Source: DATJOJ01 sp035507035 (GTDB lineage: Bacteria > Acidobacteriota > Terriglobia > Terriglobales > Acidobacteriaceae). From it: a DNA stretch of 43,663 nucleotides. A program made the translations under genes and the position numbers. Location of the stretch: the NCBI GenBank assembly GCA_035507035.1, contig DATJOJ010000004.1, positions 1-43,663 on the forward strand, in the 5' to 3' direction. A model generated the notes under the pieces. The model made no database searches. It was not told the DNA's origin and was given only the letters and a program-made list of their open reading frames with translations. Shown in pieces: positions 17,301-25,329 of the stretch. Each line of letters starts with the position of its first letter. Positions within the stretch are counted from its first letter, which is position 1.

Positions 17301-17554
17301 TAGTCTCCGGGCGGCAACAAACCGAATGCGTAGCGGCCCTCCACGTCGGTAGCAATCGAATAGCGAAATCCGTTGGCTAGGTTAACCAGGACGACCGTCG
17401 CTTCGCCGATGCGACTGCCGGTGCTATCAACGACGGTTCCGCGGAGTGCGCCGCTCGAAGCGTCCTGCGCGTGGGAGGGAATGAGGGGAACCAGTAGCAG
17501 ACAGGAAAGGATTGATATGAAGAAGAATGATGCGTGGGGCGCGTGGCGTCGCAT
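14357..17554 (-). CDS. TonB-dependent receptor, Oar-like, carboxypeptidase-regulatory domain
   Basis: 1065 residues. After a signal peptide (to about residue 29, SHAQ) comes a carboxypeptidase-regulatory-like beta domain (GALRGTVVDSTGSRIGEATVVL ... GRYAFGLLPPGDYTARA, ~35-120). A plug domain follows (VTVSGAPPLVDTQPTAISS, ELPLDGRRFTDLALMTPGV, AFGGIRGYQSSYLVDGADNNN, GGAVVNVVTKSGSNQLHGS, to ~255), then a large beta barrel ending in the outer-membrane signature LALRLNF. This is the Oar-like receptor type amplified in Acidobacteria and thought to take up large substrates such as oligosaccharides. No SusD partner or TonB/ExbB is nearby, so the substrate is unknown. Its 260-bp upstream spacer is shared with the divergent multicopper oxidase, which may mean co-regulation. 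Confidence 0.9.
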   Translation of the reverse strand: MRRHAPHASFFFISILSCLLLVPLIPSHAQDASSGALRGTVVDSTGSRIGEATVVLVNLANGFRYSIATDVEGRYAFGLLPPGDYTARAIATAMSPQIMPKLHVPVGGSVELDFKLSVAGAKETVTVSGAPPLVDTQPTAISSFIETRAVQELPLDGRRFTDLALMTPGVTQDPRGMTSGSNGDLAFGGIRGYQSSYLVDGADNNNAFFAQARGRYRAPYQFSNEVVQEFRVSSNTYGAELGRAGGAVVNVVTKSGSNQLHGSGFYFLRDSSFGATHPFLDFKPHDQQQQFGFTLGGPIRRNRAFFFVGIDQHIFHVPAIVRFLDGSSRVVPQPASNFNLGDYEASDMAQVFAAANQLSSMAGQYPAKMLGNAGFAKVDVALTPHETLTARVNTSRYWGQNNVFLDPASPLTTFAMSDNGQEQVATETGSLALTSNLSWRIVSHLRAQFSRDLQQSITNSTDPLTRITDVFDGFGRSSLLPRQTREHRLHVTETISIESRRHSLKLGADGLLTWIYNFFPSQSGGEYIFDPIKVNPWTFAPMEGGLELTPLRAYAHGVPKYYMQDFGNFASHPDTNEYAGFLQDTIRVTDHLALSLGGRYDLQTYTKKGLVTNPLWPDSGKVPFNPDDFAPRFGLAYLIGNQKPLVIRAGYGWFYTRIPQIYTSAIATDNGLSSMNLFLDNSNFYDHQIFPQYPNALVNCPATATSCSLPVNLAQFAQAGISSFSPNFKTPKVEQSSVSIEREVAHRLAVGASYMYVHGVDLIRARDVNLPPPVSVQYPVYDSSGVNFLGTYYNVPSFSTWQMQPSFTCPWPPCINPLARPIPQLGAIDVFESAASSIYHGGTLSVRRQMTAGMYFRLAYTYAHAIDDGQDALVAGQPSLVQNSYSPNSERGNSVTDQRHRVSFSWIAEPHPFHRGQDLLSKLFNDWKLAGVYTLGTGRPVNLTVGGDPNQDDNSYNDRLPGVGRNSYMGPDYTSMDLRLTRRLYVKDRLKADFIIESFNLLNHDNKLVDITENGLQTESAYFVKMDTEQGINYYPGHYQIPSSPFQVTNSYPPRQVQLALRLNF

Positions 17555-17815
17555 TGGTCCTCACCTAGGCAAATTTGGGTCGAAGTGAGTCCAGCCACGA
17601 CGGGAGACATCTTGGGTATAACAAGATGACAAGAGGGAGGTCTGTGAGGTGAGGGACTCTTTTTAGGATTGGTTCCGAGATGGGAAAGCCAGAATGAGAC
17701 AAGCCTAAATTCTGAGCGCAATCATTGTCCCGCTGCGCCGTTACCCAAAGATTTCCTGTTTTCGTGATACTCTTGTGCGTCCCTCCCCCACCAATAAAAC
17801 AATTCAGGAGATCCG

Positions 17816-18985
17816 ATGATTTCCAGATGGCTCCGTCTCGAGATCGTTGTGCTGTCGGTTTGTCTGCTTCTGGGAATATCGCTGCGAGTTTCTGCGCAAA
17901 GAAGTTCGACGGCCACGGTTGGGAAGCAACACCTTTATTACATTGCTGCTGACGAAGTTGAATGGGACTACGCTCCTAGTGGCATCAACAAAATCATCGG
18001 CAAGCCGTTCGAAGGCTATGCCAAGCTGTTTGTCGAGCAAGGAACCAATCGCATCGGGAAGGTATATCGCAAGGCGATCTATCGCGAATACACCGATGAG
18101 ACGTTCTCCACTCTAAAGCCACGCGCGCCCGAGTGGGAACATGCCGGGATTTTGGGCCCGATCATTCGCGCTGAGGTCGGCGACTCGATCCGCGTAGTTT
18201 TCAAGAACAATATTAGTCACCCATGCAGCCTTCATTCGCATGGCGTGTTTTACAAGAAGGACTCGGAAGGCGCGATGTATGACGACGGCACCAGCGGCGA
18301 AGATAAAGCCGATGACGACGTCGATCCCGGCAAAATTCACGTGTACAACTGGCAGGTTCCGGAGCGCGCCGGGCCGGGGCCAAGCGACCCAAACTCGATT
18401 GTGTGGCTCTACCACTCTCACGGAAATTACGCCGTAGAGAGCGGATTGATCGGGGCCATCATCATCACGGCGCGCGGGCAATCGCAACCGGATGGCCGAC
18501 CGAAAGGCATAGACAGGGAGTTCGTCAGCCTGTTTATGCTCTTCGACGAGAACACCAGTTGGTATCTCGATCACAACATTAAGACGTATGTCTCAGACCC
18601 GAAGAGTGTGAACAAACTGGAATTCAATCCGACCGACGATCGGGGAAACTTCTCCGCGTCTGGGAGTGGATTCGCGGCCGTCAACATCAAGGCCACCATC
18701 AACGGATACATTTACGGCAACGGTCCCACGATGACGATGAAGAAAGGCGAGCATGTGCGCTGGTATCTGCTTACCATGGGCGAGGGCATCAATTTCCACA
18801 CGCCGCACTGGCACGGCAATGTTGTGGTCGATCATGGCCGGCGTACGGATGTGCTCTCCATCATGCCGGCCGAGATGCGGACGGTCGACATGGTGGCGGA
18901 CGATCCCGGGATTTGGCTCTACCACTGCCACATCGAAGATCACATGGACATGGGCATGTCGACGTTGTACAAGGTCGAGCCGTAG
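17816..18985 (+). CDS. Two-domain ceruloplasmin-like multicopper oxidase
   Basis: 389 residues with a signal peptide to ~28 (SAQ). All copper ligands are visible. Domain 1 has HSH (H140, H142) and YHSHGN (H200, H202). Domain 2 has HTPHWHG (H328, H331, H333) and YHCHIEDHMDMGM (H370, C371, H372, H376, M381). The mononuclear type-1 site is therefore only in domain 2, as in type-B two-domain oxidases that work as trimers. The first domain is strikingly like ceruloplasmin/hephaestin (YYIAADEVEWDYAPSG, FYKKDSEGAMYDDGTSG, VPERAGPGPSDPNS). The substrate could be Fe(II), Cu(I) or phenols. An AGGAG lies 7 nt before the ATG. Divergent from the TonB-dependent receptor. Confidence 0.9.
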   Translation: MISRWLRLEIVVLSVCLLLGISLRVSAQRSSTATVGKQHLYYIAADEVEWDYAPSGINKIIGKPFEGYAKLFVEQGTNRIGKVYRKAIYREYTDETFSTLKPRAPEWEHAGILGPIIRAEVGDSIRVVFKNNISHPCSLHSHGVFYKKDSEGAMYDDGTSGEDKADDDVDPGKIHVYNWQVPERAGPGPSDPNSIVWLYHSHGNYAVESGLIGAIIITARGQSQPDGRPKGIDREFVSLFMLFDENTSWYLDHNIKTYVSDPKSVNKLEFNPTDDRGNFSASGSGFAAVNIKATINGYIYGNGPTMTMKKGEHVRWYLLTMGEGINFHTPHWHGNVVVDHGRRTDVLSIMPAEMRTVDMVADDPGIWLYHCHIEDHMDMGMSTLYKVEP

Positions 18986-18987
18986 AA

Positions 18988-19125
18988 AAATCGGCCACGG
19001 ATTTGCACGAATCAACACGGATTATTGCTTGGATCGCTGCTGTGGCAACTTGAGGATTCTGCCCCTAGTCTCAGACAGGGTAAATACGCGTTTGGAATCC
19101 GTGGAGATCCGTGGGAATCCGTGGC
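18988..19125. repeat. CACGGATT-type intergenic repeats
   Basis: The spacer contains CCACGGATTTGCACGAATCA with AACACGGATT on the left, and ATCCGTGGAGATCCGTGGGA with ATCCGTGGCT on the right, i.e. the same word in inverted orientation at both ends. It looks like a dispersed palindromic repeat lying between the convergent oxidase and cmk genes. Confidence 0.5.
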
Positions 19126-19815
19126 TTAGGTTTTGACTTTCAGTTTCTCACGCACTAGCTCTTCGACTTTTCCCAGGACCTCATCTTCGCTCAATCGGGT
19201 CGAGTCGAGAACCAGGGCGTCCGGCGCAGCAACAAGAGGCGAAGCTGCACGGGTGCGGTCTCGCTGGTCGCGAAGGCGAATCTCGGCTGCGCTTAAGTCA
19301 GCCGGTCCGCCGCGAAGACTTTGCTGCAGCAATCGGCGTTGCTCGCGGACCACGGGATCGGCGTCGAGAAAGATTTTCACGTCGGCGTTGGGAAAAACTT
19401 TCGTTCCAATGTCGCGGCCTTCCATGACGACTCCACCCTTCGCGCCCATCTCCTGCTGACGCGCAACCATCCAAGCGCGCACCTGAGGATGAACCGAGAC
19501 ACGAGAAGCGCCTTCAGTCACGTCAGTTTCGCGGATGCGCTGGGTCACGTCCCGGTCGTCGAGCAACACGCGGTTCGCGGTGGCGGCAGGCTCCAATTGG
19601 ATATGCGAATCGCGGGCCAGTTTGACCAGAGCTTCTTCATCGTCGAACGACGTGTCGGTAAGGATCGCCTTGAGCGCCAGAGCTCGATACATGGCGCCGG
19701 TCTCGAGATTCGCGTAGCCAAGCTTGCGGGCGAGCCGCGAGGCGATGGTGCTCTTACCGGCACCGGCCGGGCCGTCGATGGCAATGATCAGTTTGCGAGG
19801 CGTCGCGTCGGTCAT
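19126..19815 (-). CDS. cmk: (d)CMP kinase
   Basis: 229 residues from the ATG at 19815. Cytidylate kinase phosphorylates CMP/dCMP in pyrimidine nucleotide synthesis. It shows the Walker A IDGPAGAGKST (residues 13-23), the substrate-binding ETGAMYRALA, GRDIGTKVFPNADVKIFLDAD and the lid-side RDQRDRTRAASPLVAAPDALVLDST. Length and order are those of the standard bacterial enzyme. An in-frame extension to 19932 crosses a hairpin repeat and is rejected. It lies downstream of the M13 peptidase gene. Confidence 0.95.
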   Translation of the reverse strand: MTDATPRKLIIAIDGPAGAGKSTIASRLARKLGYANLETGAMYRALALKAILTDTSFDDEEALVKLARDSHIQLEPAATANRVLLDDRDVTQRIRETDVTEGASRVSVHPQVRAWMVARQQEMGAKGGVVMEGRDIGTKVFPNADVKIFLDADPVVREQRRLLQQSLRGGPADLSAAEIRLRDQRDRTRAASPLVAAPDALVLDSTRLSEDEVLGKVEELVREKLKVKT

Positions 19816-19905
19816 GATTTGAGAACAACGATTGTACACGGTGAACGGCGCGGAACTGAATGGTAACGAAAGTTCGATAAGCACAGGGGCACACAGCAAG
19901 AATCG

Positions 19906-19927
19906 GGACGGGCGCGAACGCCCGTCC
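19906..19927. repeat. Perfect 9-bp stem hairpin
   Basis: GGACGGGCG (19906-19914), loop CGAA, CGCCCGTCC (19919-19927), 15 bp past the M13 peptidase stop. No T-tract follows on the minus strand, so a REP-like hairpin or mRNA-end stabiliser is likelier than a strong terminator. Confidence 0.6.
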
Positions 19928-19941
19928 TCCATCGCGGCCTG

Positions 19942-21999
19942 TTACCAAACTTTACAAACTTTGTCAGCAGGTTTTACAAGCGGAGCATCTGCCTTGCACG
20001 AAAACGCCTGCTGAAACTCCGGCATGTTCACCACCACACCGTTGATGCGGTATTGCAGCGGCGAATGCGGGTCAGTCACCGCCCGCACCCGCATATCTTC
20101 CGGCCGGTTGTTGGCGCAGGCCCATTGTGCGAAGCCGACAAAGAAACGCTGATCGGGAGTCAGGCCGTCGATCGGCTCGAGTTTCTGGTCTTTAGTTTTG
20201 TCTTTCCAGGCCATGTAGGCGAGAAGTTCACCGCCGAGGTCGGCGACGTCTTCGCCCAGGGTTAGCTTGCTGTTGATGTGAATGTCATCGACAACAACAT
20301 ATTGCGCGTACTGATCTTCGACACATTTGGTTTTGGCGTCGAATTTCTCACGGTCTTCTTTGGTCCACCAGTTACGCAAATTCCCCTTGGCGTCGAACTG
20401 GCTGCCCTCGTCGTCGAAACCGTGCGTGAGCTCGTGGCCAACGGTGCCGCCGGTATCGCCATAATTGGGCGCGTCGTCCATTTTGGCGTCGTAGAGCGGC
20501 GGTTGCAGGACGCCTGCCGGGAAATTGATGTCGTTCATCTGGGGATCGTAATAAGCGTTGACGGTGGGCGCGGGAATCTGCCACTCGCCATGGTCGACGG
20601 GCTTGCCGATTTTGTTGATCTGGCGATGGCTCTCGAAGGCAGCGGTACGCTGAATATTTCCGGCGAAATCATCGCGTTCGAGTTTGATGGAGCTGTAGTC
20701 GCGCCACTTGTCGGGATATCCGATCTTGTTGCGAATACCGGCCAGCTTCGTGAAGGCTTCTTTCTTAGTTTCCGGACTCATCCAGTCGAGCGCCTGAATA
20801 CGCTCCTGCATGGCTTTTTCAATGCGCTGCACCATATCGAGCGTGCTGGCCTTCAGCTCAGGAGAAAATACCTTGGCTACGTAGGCCTCGCCGAGCGCAT
20901 CATCGAGATGATGGTCAGTGTAGGAGACGCAGCGCTTCCAGCGTGGCTGAATCTCCTGCGCCCCACGCAGATACTTGCGGTAGAAATTGAAATTTTCTTC
21001 AACAAAGGTAGAAGAAAGATAGGGCGAGGCCGAATCGGCGACATGAAAGCGAAAATACGTTTTCCAGTCGGCAAGGGGCTCCGAGGCTAACAATTTATTT
21101 ACTTCTTTGAAATAGTCGGGGGTAGCCACGTTGAGAATTTCAAAACCAGGGTAGTGCGCTTCACTGAAATATGCTTTCCAGTCGAAGTTGGGCGCCAGAC
21201 TGTCGAGGTCAGCAACTTTCATTTTGTGCTTCAGGTTATAGGGATCGCGGCGCTGCACGCGAGTAAGCTGCGATTTCGCCATATCGGTTTCCATGCGCAT
21301 CACCGTATCAGCATTTTTCTTGGCGGTCGCGGCGTCATCGCCAATCAGCTCAAACATTTTCTGCACATGTTGAAGATAGTGTTCGCGAGTCTCCTTGGAT
21401 TTCGCATCTTCTTTCGTGTAGTAGTCGCGATCAGGAAGGCCGAGGCCGCCTTGATCGAGTTCGGCGATCTCCTGCTCGGAGTTGTCCGGATCTTGAGTCG
21501 AGCCGCCGCCAAAAAGCATGGCCCGTCCGTAGAGAAGTTGGAATTGACTTACCAGCGGCGCGAGTTCACGCGTAGATTTAAGCTGAGCGACATCGTCGAG
21601 CTGTGGCTGGATGGCTGAGAATCCGCGCTGATTGACGGTCGTTTCATCCATGCAGGCGGCATAGAAATCGCCGATTTCGCGGGTCACGGTATTGCGGGAA
21701 TCGCTTGGCGTGGCCGCCTGCTCAAGAATTCCCCGAAGAAAATTGAGATTGTCTTCAAAGAGTTTGCCGTAAATGTCCCATGAAGTCTGATCGGGAGGGA
21801 TGGGATTCTTCTTTTGCCATCCGCCACAGGCGTAGTGATAGAGATCGACGCAGGGATCGATGGACTTGTCCATCGAAGTCACATCGAGGCTGGGGGAATA
21901 GGGCAGAGCCGGCTCGGGAGCAGTAGCGCTCTGAGTTTGCGCGGCTGCGAATAGTGCAACCAGGAAAAAGGTCAGGGTAAGACAGACGGCTGGTTTCAT
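19942..21999 (-). CDS. M13 family zinc metallopeptidase, exported
   Basis: 685 residues with a signal peptide to ~20. A neprilysin/PepO-type endopeptidase. MDKSIDPCVDLYHYACGGW near residue 43 is the family's N-terminal signature. The substrate-binding NAYYDP is at 481, the zinc motif HELTH at 522-526 (H522, E523, H526), and GEDVADLGG has the third ligand E583 plus D587. FVGFAQWAC and the C-terminal VCKVW (family CxxW) close the chain. The active site is complete. It probably degrades short peptides in the periplasm; M13 enzymes are expanded in Acidobacteria. It lies between an AlkZ-related gene and cmk, with no obvious functional link. Confidence 0.93.
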   Translation of the reverse strand: MKPAVCLTLTFFLVALFAAAQTQSATAPEPALPYSPSLDVTSMDKSIDPCVDLYHYACGGWQKKNPIPPDQTSWDIYGKLFEDNLNFLRGILEQAATPSDSRNTVTREIGDFYAACMDETTVNQRGFSAIQPQLDDVAQLKSTRELAPLVSQFQLLYGRAMLFGGGSTQDPDNSEQEIAELDQGGLGLPDRDYYTKEDAKSKETREHYLQHVQKMFELIGDDAATAKKNADTVMRMETDMAKSQLTRVQRRDPYNLKHKMKVADLDSLAPNFDWKAYFSEAHYPGFEILNVATPDYFKEVNKLLASEPLADWKTYFRFHVADSASPYLSSTFVEENFNFYRKYLRGAQEIQPRWKRCVSYTDHHLDDALGEAYVAKVFSPELKASTLDMVQRIEKAMQERIQALDWMSPETKKEAFTKLAGIRNKIGYPDKWRDYSSIKLERDDFAGNIQRTAAFESHRQINKIGKPVDHGEWQIPAPTVNAYYDPQMNDINFPAGVLQPPLYDAKMDDAPNYGDTGGTVGHELTHGFDDEGSQFDAKGNLRNWWTKEDREKFDAKTKCVEDQYAQYVVVDDIHINSKLTLGEDVADLGGELLAYMAWKDKTKDQKLEPIDGLTPDQRFFVGFAQWACANNRPEDMRVRAVTDPHSPLQYRINGVVVNMPEFQQAFSCKADAPLVKPADKVCKVW

Positions 22000-22091
22000 A
22001 TTTTCCTTTGACTTGGAATGGAAGAAAACGTCACAAAACAGGCAATAGTAATAGAACAGGCGTTTTTTCTAAAGGACATGGGCAGCTGGCA

Positions 22092-22964
22092 CTAGCGTCG
22101 TGCGCGTTGTGGCTCAGGAGCGGCGGTTTCACTCTTCGGTGGAGTGATCTGAATCAATGTCCGGTTACCAGTGTGAACGAAGCTCAATTCACGCGCAGCC
22201 AGCAATGCATTGATGGCTTCGCGCACCCGTGAGCGAGGCACAAGATTGCCGAAGAAAGCCTCCAACTCTTGTTGGTCGGCAGCAATCACGCAATCGAGGT
22301 ATTTCGAGAGCAGGGCCGAAAGCGCCTCGGCAACCGATAAGCCGATGCCTTCGCGCACCGCGTCGGGCGCCCAGCGAAACAAGACATCCCAGAACGCGCC
22401 TTCGCCGGAACGGTAATCCACGCGCGTAATGCGCAACTTCGACCAGAGCTCATTCAGGGATTTATCGAGGGCTGGAACGGAGACCCCGCCGCCCAGAGCT
22501 TCCAGCAACTTATGTTTCGAAATCGGCCCATCCCGGCGAATGATCTCGTAGGAGTCGCAGGCCAACTGCGAAAATTCTGAGCGCGGTCCTGGCTTCGGCG
22601 CCTGGCGCGGATTGCGTTCGCCAACCAGCGCATAGAAATAAGGGAAGATCGAAGCCGCAACCAGGAAAGCGTTGTTTTCGTCGAACAGATTGGCTTCGTA
22701 CGCGGATTTCTCGCGCAAAAGGCGAACCATCAAGTCAGTGGCATCTTGCGCACGCGGATCGGAGAATGCCATTTGCCAAGTGGGGAGACGTTCTTCCGAT
22801 CCGGCCCATGCGCCAACAAAGGTCGGCGCCAAGACCGTCGGCTTCATCGGATACATTTGGCAGAACCCCACCGACTCGATGAATGCGCGGGCTTCGTCGA
22901 GCGTACGCACAGGGCGCCCGTCGAGATGCCATTTCTCGCGGCGGATTTGGTCCAGATCGAACAT
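22092..22964 (-). CDS. AlkZ-related winged-helix protein
   Basis: 290 residues, soluble, starting MFDLDQIRREKWHLDGRPVRTLDEARAFIESVGFCQMYP. The latter half (YEIIRRDGPISKHKLLEALGG ... LNELWSKLRITRVDY) looks like a winged-helix pair. The overall feel is that of the AlkZ/YcaQ-related (HTH_42-like) proteins that repair or bind damaged DNA; this is memory of the family, not proof. The catalytic QxQ/QxD motif of true AlkZ/YcaQ glycosylases was not found, so it may not be a glycosylase. Its position directly downstream of mutL (105-bp gap, same strand) supports a DNA-repair link. Confidence 0.5.
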   Translation of the reverse strand: MFDLDQIRREKWHLDGRPVRTLDEARAFIESVGFCQMYPMKPTVLAPTFVGAWAGSEERLPTWQMAFSDPRAQDATDLMVRLLREKSAYEANLFDENNAFLVAASIFPYFYALVGERNPRQAPKPGPRSEFSQLACDSYEIIRRDGPISKHKLLEALGGGVSVPALDKSLNELWSKLRITRVDYRSGEGAFWDVLFRWAPDAVREGIGLSVAEALSALLSKYLDCVIAADQQELEAFFGNLVPRSRVREAINALLAARELSFVHTGNRTLIQITPPKSETAAPEPQRARR

Positions 22965-22971
22965 AGTTAAG

Positions 22972-23068
22972 CCACTAGCAATCAGCCGTTGGCATTTAGC
23001 CAGGACGCGGTTGTGGCTGCCCGGTTAAGAACCTCTAAGGGCTAAATGCTAATGCCAAGTGCTAACTG
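22972..23068. repeat. Palindromic intergenic repeat between mutL and AlkZ-related gene
   Basis: The left arm AGCCGTTGGCATTTAGCCAGG is answered on the right by GGGCTAAATGCTAATGCCAAG. Same family as 5686-5777. Confidence 0.6.
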
Positions 23069-23069
23069 C

Positions 23070-25052
23070 TCAGATTCTTTTAAACGCTTTCTGAATCTCC
23101 TTCATTGAGTATCGCAGAACTACCGGGCGACCGTGAGGACAGGACATTGGGCATTCGGTTTTGGCCAGTTCAGCCAGCAGCCATTCCATTTTGTTTTGTT
23201 CCAGCGGCATGTTGACTTTGATGGCGGCGTGACAGGCGATAGAGGCGGCAATGCGGGCACGAACTTTCTCCAGATTCACGGCCTGATCCTCCCGCGATAG
23301 TTGATCGAGGACTTCGTGCAGCATGTGCTCGACGTGAGCGGCTTCGACACCAGCGGGAGCAACTTTTACGGCGATGCTGCGAGTGCCGAATGGCTCGACT
23401 TCGAATCCGTTGTGGTTCAGTTCGTCTGAGATTTCGCTGAATACCGCAAGCTGGGCCGGAGTGAGTTCGAGAACCAGCGGCATCAGCAGGCGCTGGCTTT
23501 CAACTTTGTTAGCCGCACGTTGTTTCAAGACTTTTTCGAAGAGTACGCGCTCATGGGCGACATGTTGATCGATGATCCAGAGGCCTTCGTGATTGACTGC
23601 CAGAATAAACGACTCTCGAACCTGGCCCAAGGGCTTGAGCGATGCGAGAGAAGGAGCGAGATCACTGGGCGCTTCCGGCTCGTCGGCAACTTGCGGCGTG
23701 CAGTTGTCACCGTTGATGACCTCGCCCGCGACCTGCGGCGCGTCGGCGAACGAGAGGGCAGCATTGCCTTCCACGCGGATGCCGCCGGCAAATTGAAATC
23801 GCTCGGTGACCGGCGGAGCAACCGGGGCTTGCAGAGCGAAAGCCTGCGGGTCCGCGGGCGCATAGAGCGTTCGCCAGGAGGCAGAAGCCCCGGCACTGGA
23901 CCCTGCACCTGGCGTCAACGAGGGCGTGGCCGTCGGATGCGCGCCGATCTCGGTCGTGAACTGCGGTACTGGCCGGCTCTTCATCAGGGCAGCACGCACC
24001 GAATCACGCACGAAATCGTGGATGAAGGTCTGCTGGCGGAATCGAACTTCGGTTTTCGAGGGATGCACGTTGACGTCAACTTCACCGTTGGGGAGCTCAA
24101 GAAAGAGCAAGACCACCGGGTAGACGGTCGGCGGAATAATGTTGCGGTAGGCTTCGGTAAGCGCGTGCTGGATTAGCCGATCGCGAATTAATCGGCCGTT
24201 GACAAAGACATAAATCGAATTGCGATTCAGCTTCTGGATCTCGGGGCGCGAAATGAAACCGCGGGCTCGTAATTCACCCGGCTCGGCTGGGGCCGGTTCG
24301 TCTTCTTCGATCACGTCTGTGTTTCTCTTCCACGGTGGAGGTTGCGGCAGGCCGATGCGTTCCAAGGGCTGGACTGCAGCCACGGGAATCAACTGGTCCA
24401 GCACTTCCTTGCCGAAAACCTGATAGACACGCTCGCTATGCCCTGCCACCGGCGGCGCAACCAACATGGCGTTAGTCGCGGAATGCAGCTCGAAATGCTT
24501 CTCTGGATGGGCGAGAGCATAATGCGTGACCAGCGACGCAATGTGCGACAACTCGGTAGATTCGGATTTGAGAAATTTCTTTCGGGCCGGCGTATTGAAA
24601 AACAGATCGCGAATGGTGATTGAAGTTCCCGCCGGAAGCCCTGCTTCCTCGATCTTGATGATCTTGCCGCCATTGATTTCGAGGATTGTTCCAGAATTCT
24701 CTTCGGCAGCACGAGTTTCCAGATGCAAGCGGGAGACCGAGGCAATGGAGGGCAGCGCTTCGCCGCGGAAGCCGAGTGTGGCGATGCTGAGCAGATCTTC
24801 AGCATTCTTGATTTTCGAGGTAGCGTGGCGCTCGAAAGCAAGCATGGCGTCGTCGCGGACCATGCCGCAACCATTGTCGCTGATTTGAATGAGCTTTTTG
24901 CCACCGGCTTCGACTTGGATTTTGATGCGGGTGGAACCTGCGTCGAGGGAATTCTCCAGAAGCTCTTTGACCACGGAAGCGGGCCGTTCGACGACCTCTC
25001 CCGCAGCGATTTTGTTGGCGACAGCCTCGGAGAGAACGTGGATGCGGCCCAT
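23070..25052 (-). CDS. mutL: DNA mismatch repair protein MutL
   Basis: 660 residues from the ATG at 25052. The GHKL ATPase domain shows MGRIHVLSEAVANKIAAGEVVERPASVVKELLENSLDAG, SDNGCGM, RHATSKI and GFRGEALPSIASV. The transducer domain has NGRLIRD and NVHPSKTEVRF. A linker rich in Pro/Ala follows, then the C-terminal dimerisation domain with DQHVAHERVLFE (the metal-binding DQHA-x2-E-x4-E endonuclease motif with A to V), ACHAAIKVN and CPHGRP. These motifs predict a MutL with its own nicking activity, as in bacteria lacking MutH. The upstream TTG at 25061 adds only three residues and is not preferred. Confidence 0.96.
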   Translation of the reverse strand: MGRIHVLSEAVANKIAAGEVVERPASVVKELLENSLDAGSTRIKIQVEAGGKKLIQISDNGCGMVRDDAMLAFERHATSKIKNAEDLLSIATLGFRGEALPSIASVSRLHLETRAAEENSGTILEINGGKIIKIEEAGLPAGTSITIRDLFFNTPARKKFLKSESTELSHIASLVTHYALAHPEKHFELHSATNAMLVAPPVAGHSERVYQVFGKEVLDQLIPVAAVQPLERIGLPQPPPWKRNTDVIEEDEPAPAEPGELRARGFISRPEIQKLNRNSIYVFVNGRLIRDRLIQHALTEAYRNIIPPTVYPVVLLFLELPNGEVDVNVHPSKTEVRFRQQTFIHDFVRDSVRAALMKSRPVPQFTTEIGAHPTATPSLTPGAGSSAGASASWRTLYAPADPQAFALQAPVAPPVTERFQFAGGIRVEGNAALSFADAPQVAGEVINGDNCTPQVADEPEAPSDLAPSLASLKPLGQVRESFILAVNHEGLWIIDQHVAHERVLFEKVLKQRAANKVESQRLLMPLVLELTPAQLAVFSEISDELNHNGFEVEPFGTRSIAVKVAPAGVEAAHVEHMLHEVLDQLSREDQAVNLEKVRARIAASIACHAAIKVNMPLEQNKMEWLLAELAKTECPMSCPHGRPVVLRYSMKEIQKAFKRI

Positions 25053-25131
25053 GAGAAGCAATTAGTTTGGCAGATGAGAACAAGGAAGGCAAAGATCAAA
25101 TCGGAAGCGAAGGAGTAAAGTCATCGCTTTT

Positions 25132-25270
25132 GGGTGGCGCAGCACTTAAGCGCTGCGATGGGGTTTTGGAAGACTGCGGCTTCAGCCGCCGAGGTCGTAT
25201 GTAGTTCTGCGGCGGTTAGAGCCGCCCGCCTTGACCGTTTAATTCGCAGCGGTAAACCGCTGCGCCACCC
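25132..25270. repeat. 139-bp element with 12-bp terminal inverted repeats
   Basis: GGGTGGCGCAGC (25132-25143) and GCTGCGCCACCC (25259-25270) are perfect inverted ends. Inside are further self-complementary words (CGGCTTCAGCCG, a CGGCGGTT/GAGCCGCC pair, CGCAGCGGTAAACCGCTGCG). No coding capacity. A half copy is seen at ~4680-4720. It is MITE- or REP-like, located between aspS and mutL. Confidence 0.7.
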
Positions 25271-25329
25271 AGAGGCCTCGGGCTGCGTCAATTGTTGACG
25301 TAAGCCTGCTCCAGCATTGCAGAGATGGG

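Noticed and set aside
20278..21090. 270-codon plus-strand frame opposite the M13 peptidase
   Set aside because: Shadow of a well-supported minus-strand gene; the same applies to 10121-10825, 25342-26250 and 26329-27096.
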